Of a DNA stretch of 13,332 nucleotides, positions 7,918-13,332 are shown one piece after another (positions within the stretch are counted from its first letter, which is position 1; each line of letters opens with the position of its first letter). Below the pieces are notes generated by a model that saw nothing but the letters and a program-made list of their open reading frames with translations, searched no databases and was not told the DNA's origin. The translations under genes and the position numbers were made by a program. The DNA comes from Saprospiraceae bacterium (GTDB lineage: Bacteria > Bacteroidota > Bacteroidia > Chitinophagales > Saprospiraceae), in NCBI GenBank assembly GCA_022842255.1, contig JALHPW010000059.1:1-13332 (forward strand). The letters run 5' to 3'.

Positions 7918-8036
7918 GCGTTTTTTTGATTGACGAATGACGATTACAGGATTGTTGATTTTAGAAGGAGGAGATTGACGATTGATGAATGCATGATTGA
8001 TGATTTTTGAAGTAGTCAGATACCCCATTTAACCCG
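7918..8036. other. Low-complexity ATTGA/GATGA-type spacer without a gene
   Basis: The region is built from irregular repeats of GATTGACGA, GATTGATGA and GATTGTTGA separated by short unique stretches. No ORF of convincing composition is present on either strand between the upstream region of the 421-aa gene and the hairpin at 8053. Confidence 0.45.
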
Positions 8037-8052
8037 CCTAGAAGATAAATGT

Positions 8053-8085
8053 AACTTCCCGAAAGTTTAAAACTTTCGGGAAGTT
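8053..8085. terminator. Strong near-perfect palindrome, probable terminator of the small ORF
   Basis: AACTTCCCGAAAGTTT (8053-8068) and AAACTTTCGGGAAGTT (8070-8085) are exact complements with a single central base; a practical hairpin has about 14 bp and a 5-base loop. It begins 77 bases beyond the stop of the 43-codon ORF. The flanks are AT-rich, but the T-tract is weak on both strands. It may act on either strand. Confidence 0.55.
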
Positions 8086-8161
8086 GTGTTTAAAGCAAAT
8101 AAATTGCTTGCGACGGGCAGGTTTCTGCGGCTTTTTGCGCAACCCCTCCATTCCGTCTAAT

Positions 8162-8293
8162 CTAATGATTCAACAGATAAGCTAGCAGGGTTAAGCCAAC
8201 AAAAATGAAAACGATGTTTGCGGTCATTTTTAAGTACTGGTCTTCATTCCAATTTTCGGGCATCATTGGGAAGTTGCTCAAATCTTGTTGCAT
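8162..8293 (-). CDS. Small single-pass membrane protein (43 aa), unrecognised
   Basis: The frame runs from ATG at 8293 to TAG at 8162-8164. The product has a polar, acidic N-terminal part (residues 1-23, with D4, E13, E17, D18) followed by a hydrophobic helix at ~24-41 (TANIVFIFVGLTLLAYLL) and ends in NH. This is a typical tail-anchored or single-pass small-protein layout. An in-frame TAA lies upstream of the ATG; a GTG eight codons earlier is a possible but less likely start. The ORF is preceded by a sigma-54-like promoter and a dyad, and is followed by a strong hairpin, all in the right order for a monocistronic unit. I do not recognise the family. If not translated, the same unit could make a small RNA of about 330 nt. 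Codon composition looks natural, but the short length limits certainty. Confidence 0.55.
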   Translation of the reverse strand: MQQDLSNFPMMPENWNEDQYLKMTANIVFIFVGLTLLAYLLNH

Positions 8294-8395
8294 AACGAAA
8301 AAGGGTCTTTTAAACACTTGCGTGTTGTTACGTTATGATTGCCAGTTGGCTTGGATATCAATGAATAGGCGTTGTTTGCCTATCCCGCCTTGCCT

Positions 8396-8411
8396 AACAA
8401 GCAAAATGCCA
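8396..8411 (-). promoter_or_regulatory. Sigma-54-like -24/-12 promoter for the small membrane protein
   Basis: On the minus strand the site reads TGGCA-TTTTGC-TTGTT, against the consensus TGGCA-N6-TTGCW. The -24 element and spacing match exactly, but the -12 element has GT in place of GC, which would weaken it. Transcription would begin near 8385, giving a leader of about 90 bases before the ATG at 8293. The leader contains a 6-bp hairpin (ATAGGC/GCCTAT, 8365-8383). Confidence 0.4.
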
Positions 8412-8437
8412 GCCTCGATTTTTGAACCCAAAGCGCG

Positions 8438-8469
8438 GACAAAATGACAACCAAATTGTCAAAATGTCA
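8438..8469 (-). promoter_or_regulatory. Enhancer-like dyad TGACAA-N5-TTGTCA with flanking TGTCA repeats
   Basis: TGACAA (8445-8450) and TTGTCA (8456-8461) form a perfect dyad. The longer arms GACAAAATGACAA and TTGTCAAAATGTC pair except in the central AAA/TTT. It is centred about 55 bases upstream of the candidate -12 box, where an activator of the NtrC type could bind. It is the only such site seen in the window. The regulator is unknown. Confidence 0.45.
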
Positions 8470-8540
8470 GCGAAAACCTGGAGGCCCAATGGCGTACAGG
8501 TTTTAATTTCGGGTGTTCAAAGGTTATTTGACAAGGGTTA

Positions 8541-8622
8541 TTTCACCGCAGAAACGCGAAGGCGCAGCGTTATAACAGCCTTATTATCAAAAACTCCGCG
8601 TCTTTGCGCCTCAGCGGTGAAA
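8541..8622. repeat. Interspersed inverted repeat (arms of 29 bp) of the 'CACCGC-GAGGCGCAAAGACGC' type
   Basis: The left arm begins TTTCACCGCAG (8541) and the right arm ends CAGCGGTGAAA (8622). The 29-base arms (8541-8569 and 8594-8622) match at 22 of 29 positions, with the outer 9 bases perfect. The loop is 24 AT-rich bases. Sequences of this style are a familiar interspersed element of many environmental bacteria. It lies 32 bases past the YpdA stop codon and could also act as its transcript end. A half copy is present at 3316-3341. Confidence 0.65.
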
Positions 8623-8653
8623 AGAAGAACAGGAGATAGCCTCTAAATTATGG

Positions 8654-9622
8654 TCAAATCGATTGTTTCCCAACTATATCCGCCACAATCCGCTCGGCGT
8701 GTACCCGCGAGTTTTCGATAAACCACACGTGGGTATCCATGCCCCCACACACCACGCCGGCCAGGTAAAGCCCCGGCAAATTGCTTTCCTGCGTTTCCGG
8801 ATTGTAACTCGGATAACGTTTTTCGTCGGCGGAGAGTTGAATCCCGATGCGCTCCAAAAACGCAAAATTGGGTTGATAGCCCGTAGAGGCAATCACAAAA
8901 TCGTTTTCAATCGTAACGATACCTTCTGGGGTTTGAATGTCCACTTCATTGGGGCGGATTTCCTTGAGTTCCGACTGAAAAAATGCCTGGATAGAGCCTT
9001 CCGCAATGCGGTTCACAATATCCGGCCTGGCCCAATATTTCACTCGACTGCCGATTTCGCTGCTACGGACCACCATCGTCACAGCAGCGCCCTTGCGCCA
9101 GGTCTCGAGCGCGGCATCCACGGCGGAGTTGTTGGCGCCCACCACCACTACTTTTTGCTTGTAATAAGCATGTGGCTCTGCATAATAATGCGTCACCTTG
9201 GGCAAATCCTCCCCCGGAATATCCAGCCGCGTGGGCAGGTCGTAAAAGCCCATGGCGAGCACGACGTACCGGGTCAGGTATTCTCCTTTTTCGGTTTTGA
9301 CCCGATAGCCCGATGCCTCCCGGACGATGGCATTCACCGCCTCGTACAAATGCAGGTTCAGTTGTTTGGATTCCGCTACCCGACGGTAATACTCCAAGGC
9401 CTCATTGCGGGTTGGCTTGGCATTGACAGATACAAAGGGCACATGACCAATCTCCAATCGCTCGGAGGTGGAAAAAAAAGTCATGTTGGCCGGGTAATGG
9501 TAGAGCGAGTTGACAAGCGCGCCTTTTTCAAGGATCAGGTATTGCAAACCCGCTTTTTGGGCCGCCAGGCCGCACGCCAGGCCAATGGGCCCGCCGCCGA
9601 TGATTAGGATGTCGTAGGTCAT
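8654..9622 (-). CDS. ypdA: YpdA-family FAD/NADPH oxidoreductase (putative bacillithiol disulfide reductase)
   Basis: 322 aa, close to the usual ~325-330 for YpdA. The FAD-binding Rossmann motif is GGGPIGLACG (9-18) with E32 at the end of the second strand. Family-typical segments follow: YHYPANMTFFSTSERLEIG (~41-59) and KPTRNEALEYYR (69-80). The NADPH-binding motif is VVVVGANNSAVDAALE (158-173), then ASTGYQPN (245-252) and a C-terminal FAD-contact region LAGVVCGG (287-294). There is no CxxC redox pair as in thioredoxin reductase, which fits YpdA. The enzyme is thought to reduce bacillithiol disulfide in the cytoplasm using NADPH. The Cys that follows the Pro in the GGGPCG motif of Firmicutes YpdA is Ile13 here; C17 lies one helical turn later. 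It appears monocistronic, 165 bp downstream of the amidohydrolase gene. No bacillithiol synthesis gene is in the window. Confidence 0.9.
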   Translation of the reverse strand: MTYDILIIGGGPIGLACGLAAQKAGLQYLILEKGALVNSLYHYPANMTFFSTSERLEIGHVPFVSVNAKPTRNEALEYYRRVAESKQLNLHLYEAVNAIVREASGYRVKTEKGEYLTRYVVLAMGFYDLPTRLDIPGEDLPKVTHYYAEPHAYYKQKVVVVGANNSAVDAALETWRKGAAVTMVVRSSEIGSRVKYWARPDIVNRIAEGSIQAFFQSELKEIRPNEVDIQTPEGIVTIENDFVIASTGYQPNFAFLERIGIQLSADEKRYPSYNPETQESNLPGLYLAGVVCGGMDTHVWFIENSRVHAERIVADIVGKQSI

Positions 9623-9669
9623 GGGGTTTGAACAAAATTAAGGGCGGAGGGATGTGCCGGAATAAAAAT

Positions 9670-9775
9670 AAACCGGAAAATATAAAACCGGAGAACCAGA
9701 AAATCTAAAATCAAGCAGGGGACACCCGTCGCAGTTTTAAATTTTCCGGTTCTCCGGTTTTAGATTTTGCGGTTT
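9670..9775 (-). terminator. Long hairpin (41-bp arms) after the amidohydrolase gene
   Basis: Arms 9670-9710 and 9735-9775 are complementary at 37 of 41 positions, with a 24-base loop. Internal words such as AAACCGG and AGAACCGG recur. It starts 12 bases past the stop codon of the propeller-amidohydrolase gene. On the minus strand it is followed by ATTTTTATT, so it could terminate that transcript. Its length far exceeds a normal terminator and suggests a palindromic interspersed element reused as one. Confidence 0.55.
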
Positions 9776-9787
9776 AAATATTTAATA

Positions 9788-12700
9788 TCAATGCCCACAA
9801 ACACACTTCTGCTCATGGCAGGTATGGCTCATGCCCGCGCCACTCGTCTGACTGCCCGGCTGCTCAAACCAGAATTTTGAACGCTTTTTGTCGTAATTCC
9901 CGATTTCGTTCAAGGTTTCAGATTCAAACAAACGTCCGTTGACCATCACGTACCGGATACTCTCGGTGTTTTGAATGTTCTCCAGCGGGTTTTTGTCCAG
10001 CACAATAAGGTCGGCCAATTTACCAGTGGCCAGGGAACCGATTTCCTTGTCCATGCCCAGGTATTTCGCGCCATTGAGCGTGGCGCAGCGCAGGGCCTGC
10101 AGATTGCTCATGCCACCCTGCTGAATCATCCAGAGTTCCCAGTGCGCGCCCAGTCCGTTGAGCTGACCGTGGGCGCCTAGGTTGATGTTCACGCCCGCAT
10201 TTTGCAATTTGGTGCAAGATTTTGACACGAGGATGTGGCCGTTTTGATACTCCTCTTCCGGCACCATTGTGCGGTGGCGACTGCGCTCGTCGAGGATGTG
10301 CTTGGGCGTAAAATTCAGCAGCGGTTTCTTTTTCCACACCTCCGAATTTTGGTACCACTGGTACTCGCCATTGAGTCCACCGTAGTTCACAATAAGCGTC
10401 GGCGTGTTGTGCGTTTTGGTTTTTCCCCAAAGCGTCACCACGTCGTTGTAAAGCGGCGCGATGGGGATATTGTGTTCGATACCGGTGTGACCGTCAACGA
10501 TTTGTGTAAGGTTGTGGTGGAAAAACGAACCACCTTCCGGTACCACCAGCATGTTCAGTTCGCGGGCGGCAGCGATCACTTGCTGGCGTTGTTCGCGGCG
10601 TGGCTGGTTGTAACTTTTTACGGAAAACGCGCCCCAGGCTTTGGTGCGGCGCAGGGTAGAACGCGCATCGTCGAACGAGTTGATGGGTGCTTTGAAATCA
10701 CCGTCCGCGCCGTAAAGGATGGTACCCGTGGAATACAAACGCGGCCCAATCATCCGACCAGATTTCAGCATCTCGGCATTGGAAAATGCCATCTCGGAAT
10801 TCACCGAAGGGTCGTGTTGGGTGGTCACACCGTAAGCCAATTGGGCGTGGTATTCCCACTGTTTTTGTGGGTTGAGGCCGTAGCGGAAGTTGCCGGGGTG
10901 GGCGTGTACGTCGATCATGCCGGGCATGATGGTTTTGCCTTTGCAGTCGATGATTTTTACAGGCGCCGCGCGTTTTACCATCTTGGCGCTGTAGGCTTCC
11001 ATGGTTTCTACAGACTCGATTTTGTTTTGATAGACCACAATCGCGCCGTTTTCAATCACCTGGTCGCCTTCCATCGTAATGATGCGGGCGTTTTCAAAAA
11101 TTACCGTGCCCTCGGGTTTGTCGGCTTGTAAGGTTAGACCAATTTTTAGGCCCGCTTCCGGTAATGCAGGCAAGGAATCGGGCGCGCCGGGCAGGTACGA
11201 GAATCGGTTTTTCAGGTCAATCGTGAAATATTCCTCGCCCAGGGTATAGTGCAGTTTTTGCGAATCGCCGCTCCAGTGCAGGTTGTACCCCGCGTCGCGG
11301 CTCACGGCGGTGGCAGGCACCGCTTTGGTGTCGGCGCTGAGGTCGAGGGTTTTGCCGGTTTGCGGAAACGCACAGATATAGGTTTTGTGCAATTCAATGA
11401 ATGCCAACCACTTACCATCGGGCGAAACTGTGAACGAGTGGGCGTACTTCGACTTCACATGGATTTTTTCGTCCTTGCCGTTGAGGTCGTAGGATTTTAG
11501 GCTTTTGTCCAATGCGCCAAAAAGTGCGCCCCCGGTTTGCACAAAAATCCGTTTGCCGTCGGCGGAGAACCTGGGGTTTTCGCCCTGGTCGCTCACAAAA
11601 CGTTGATTTTTACCATCGGCATCCATGATGTAAATACCGGGTTTGTCGGTCATGGCCGGTCCCAACTCGTCGTCGCCATCCTGGATGCGGAACACGATTT
11701 GTTTGCCGTCGGGGGAGAACGAGGGGGTTCGGTAGATGCGCGGTAAATTCAAAATTTCACTAACAGAGGCGCCCTTTTCGCCAAACCCACGAATCATCCC
11801 AATCGTACCTTTCCTTTCATCATCCCATTTTACAAAAACGAGGGATTTGCCGTCGCTTGAAAAGGAAGCTTCGGATTCGTTACCATTCAAAACCTCTTTT
11901 GGAGTGCCTTCTTTTTTGATAACCGGTGGGACAAAAGCACCACTGAAAACACTTTTCGGTTCACCGTCTGGCAAGCTTCTTTTGTACAATAATCCTGCGG
12001 CATTGAATACCAAGGTTTTGCCATCCGGAGAGGTCACGGCGTTGCGGATGGCTCGGGCTGTGAATTCGGGCTCAAAAACTTTGTTTTCAAAACGCAGGGT
12101 CTCCGCAACCTTAGTTTTTACGTTGCAAGTGAAAGGGATTGGCCGATTGATTGGGCCGCTGCTAGCCTGCATATTGACACTCAAATCAAAATCAAAAAGG
12201 CCATTGTTTTCGCCTCGATTCATAACAATGCGATAGATTTGTCCTTTAGCCCAAATCAGCATTGCTTTGCCATCCGGTACCCACGAAAATCCCGGATAAC
12301 ACCCAAAAACCGTCCAAGCCTCCTGCTGGTCTTTGTCCAATTCATCGTAAATTGGGTATTCCAACCCCGTCGCCAATTCACGGACACACAACACCGTTTT
12401 GGTGTCGTCCCGGCGCACAAACGCCAGCCATTTCCCGTCCGGCGAAACCTGCGGCCGACAAGCGCCACCAGCACCACCCGTCACGTCCTCGATTTTCCCT
12501 TCCTCCCGGTCGTAGCGGCGGATGGCAAAAATCTGGGTGTTCGGGTTTTTGTTGTACTGGAAAAACCCGCCGCCGTACATGTCCTCACTGAAATAAATGT
12601 AGCGTCCGTCGGGACTAACCGATGGCTCGTTCACGTCCTGCTGGTCGTTTTTGCGTTTGGTGAGCTGGATGCCGCTTCCCCCCGTGAGGTGGTACATCCA

Positions 12701-13186
12701 CAACTCGCCCGCGCCGAGTGAGCGCTGCGAAGTGAAGTGCTTTCGCGCCACAATGTATTCATTGTCAATCCATTCAGCATTGTTAAGCAGTTGAAAGCCC
12801 TCTTTTGTAATCTGCTTGGCATTGCTGCCATCGGGGTTCATGTACCAGATGTTATCGCCGCCGCCAGCATCCGAAGTGAAGGAGATTTTTTTTCCATCGG
12901 GTGAAAAACGGGGCTGCACCTCCCAGGCCAATCCCGAGCGGATGCAAGTGGCCGTGCCACCGGTAATGGGCATGGTGTAAATATCGCCCAACATATCGAA
13001 CACGATGGTTTTGCCGTCCGGGCTAACATCGAGGCACATCCAGGTGCCTTCGGAAGTCGTGAATTCAACGTCGGAATAAGGTACGCCTCCGAGACTGGGA
13101 TTTGATACGTCCCATTTGGGTTTGTCCTGGGCAAAAAGGGAGAACTGAGAAAGGCTGAGCAGTACGAAAAGTAAGATGCGATTCAT
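9788..13186 (-). CDS. Exported TolB-like (PD40) beta-propeller fused to an amidohydrolase
   Basis: 1132 aa. The signal peptide is at 1-20 (ends FSLFAQ), so it is periplasmic or exported. About ten PD40/WD40-like signatures of the SPDGK type occur near residues 55, 95, 191, 248, 303, 386, 443, 491, 541 and 588, forming one or two beta-propellers. The amidohydrolase part (~695-1085) opens with VIFENARIITMEG and carries IDVHAHPG with metal ligands H761 and H763, then K857 (FSVKSYN), VPEGG (882-886), IEH905 and LGAHGQ (H1006). It ends with the usual GSLATGKLADLIVLDKNP strand. The barrel positions that normally supply a His on strand 5 and an Asp on strand 8 appear to be Glu884 and His1006. The tail ends in a Cys/His-rich stretch, HTCHEQKCVCGH. 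Homologous fusions are known in Bacteroidota; the substrate is not known. Hydrolysis of an amide or peptide-like bond gated by the propeller is inferred. No T9SS signal is seen. Confidence 0.93.
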   Translation of the reverse strand: MNRILLFVLLSLSQFSLFAQDKPKWDVSNPSLGGVPYSDVEFTTSEGTWMCLDVSPDGKTIVFDMLGDIYTMPITGGTATCIRSGLAWEVQPRFSPDGKKISFTSDAGGGDNIWYMNPDGSNAKQITKEGFQLLNNAEWIDNEYIVARKHFTSQRSLGAGELWMYHLTGGSGIQLTKRKNDQQDVNEPSVSPDGRYIYFSEDMYGGGFFQYNKNPNTQIFAIRRYDREEGKIEDVTGGAGGACRPQVSPDGKWLAFVRRDDTKTVLCVRELATGLEYPIYDELDKDQQEAWTVFGCYPGFSWVPDGKAMLIWAKGQIYRIVMNRGENNGLFDFDLSVNMQASSGPINRPIPFTCNVKTKVAETLRFENKVFEPEFTARAIRNAVTSPDGKTLVFNAAGLLYKRSLPDGEPKSVFSGAFVPPVIKKEGTPKEVLNGNESEASFSSDGKSLVFVKWDDERKGTIGMIRGFGEKGASVSEILNLPRIYRTPSFSPDGKQIVFRIQDGDDELGPAMTDKPGIYIMDADGKNQRFVSDQGENPRFSADGKRIFVQTGGALFGALDKSLKSYDLNGKDEKIHVKSKYAHSFTVSPDGKWLAFIELHKTYICAFPQTGKTLDLSADTKAVPATAVSRDAGYNLHWSGDSQKLHYTLGEEYFTIDLKNRFSYLPGAPDSLPALPEAGLKIGLTLQADKPEGTVIFENARIITMEGDQVIENGAIVVYQNKIESVETMEAYSAKMVKRAAPVKIIDCKGKTIMPGMIDVHAHPGNFRYGLNPQKQWEYHAQLAYGVTTQHDPSVNSEMAFSNAEMLKSGRMIGPRLYSTGTILYGADGDFKAPINSFDDARSTLRRTKAWGAFSVKSYNQPRREQRQQVIAAARELNMLVVPEGGSFFHHNLTQIVDGHTGIEHNIPIAPLYNDVVTLWGKTKTHNTPTLIVNYGGLNGEYQWYQNSEVWKKKPLLNFTPKHILDERSRHRTMVPEEEYQNGHILVSKSCTKLQNAGVNINLGAHGQLNGLGAHWELWMIQQGGMSNLQALRCATLNGAKYLGMDKEIGSLATGKLADLIVLDKNPLENIQNTESIRYVMVNGRLFESETLNEIGNYDKKRSKFWFEQPGSQTSGAGMSHTCHEQKCVCGH

Positions 13187-13212
13187 GAATTATGTAATTT
13201 TAGCACCGCATA

Positions 13213-13289
13213 AATACCGCATTTGGCAGACTTTGGGAGAAAGATAGACGAGCGGCAAAACACCAGCCGTCATCAGCCAAATGGGTATT
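13213..13289. promoter_or_regulatory. Interrupted 14-bp dyad upstream of the amidohydrolase gene
   Basis: AATACC-g-CATTTGGC (13213-13227) pairs with GCCAAATGGGTATT (13276-13289), with one bulged base and 48 bases between the arms. The inner edge of the dyad starts 27 bases before the ATG at 13186, so it spans the likely promoter and leader. It could be a paired operator or a leader stem. I found no convincing -33/-7 promoter here. Confidence 0.4.
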
Positions 13290-13332
13290 GAGAAATGTAA
13301 ACGTAAATCCTCGGTTTTTTCTCCGAAATTTG

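Noticed and set aside
8205..8447. 80-codon plus-strand ORF
   Set aside because: It overlaps the better-supported minus-strand small membrane ORF and its promoter, and its composition looks random.
8663..9607. 314-codon plus-strand ORF opposite YpdA
   Set aside because: It is a mirror frame of a well-recognised enzyme, rich in His, Arg and Gly as expected for an antisense shadow.
10235..11131. 298-codon plus-strand ORF opposite the amidohydrolase
   Set aside because: Antisense shadow of a conserved catalytic domain; no motif or signal of its own.
13187..13332. Bacteroidota -33/-7 promoter for the amidohydrolase gene
   Set aside because: TATCTTTC resembles the TAnnTTTG box, but no TTG element lies at suitable spacing, so I do not annotate it.

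Overview
The window looks like chromosomal DNA from a Bacteroidota organism, most likely of the Saprospiria/Haliscomenobacter type. The evidence is Sec signal peptides ending in -AQ, a type IX secretion (T9SS) C-terminal domain, SprB-like and 'GCDS' tandem repeats, an M43 (cytophagalysin-like) protease, a Bacteroidota-type YpdA, no clear Shine-Dalgarno sequences, and AT-rich structured intergenic spacers. The lineage is inferred from protein style; there is no marker gene here. I see no rRNA, tRNA, CRISPR array, transposase, phage gene or toxin/antitoxin pair.

All supported genes lie on the minus strand, so transcription runs from right to left. From right to left they are: (1) a 1132-aa exported TolB/PD40 beta-propeller fused to an amidohydrolase (13186-9788), ending in a long hairpin; (2) a YpdA-family FAD/NADPH disulfide reductase (9622-8654), followed by an imperfect 29-bp inverted repeat; (3) a compact unit not covered by any long ORF, made of a TGACAA/TTGTCA dyad, a sigma-54-like promoter, a 43-codon membrane-protein ORF (8293-8162) and a strong hairpin at 8053-8085; (4) a 421-aa exported protein of unknown function (7632-6367); (5) an 891-aa secreted M43 metalloprotease with two MAM-like domains, two SprB repeats and a T9SS signal (6232-3557); (6) a very large surface protein with FG-GAP/VCBS repeats and near-identical 52-aa tandem repeats that runs off the left edge (3194 to <1).

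Genes 4, 5 and 6 form an envelope/secretion-directed cluster: a probable cell-surface adhesin, a secreted protease and an exported protein of unknown role. They are separated by spacers with hairpins, so they are probably separate transcription units and not one tight operon. The protease and the unknown protein share an identical 16-nt motif just upstream of their start codons, which hints at common control. The propeller-amidohydrolase and YpdA show no obvious functional link to them.

The most original signal is the small-protein unit at about 8053-8469. Its enhancer-like dyad, promoter, leader, ORF and hairpin occur in the expected order and orientation. No complete novel multi-gene system is evident.
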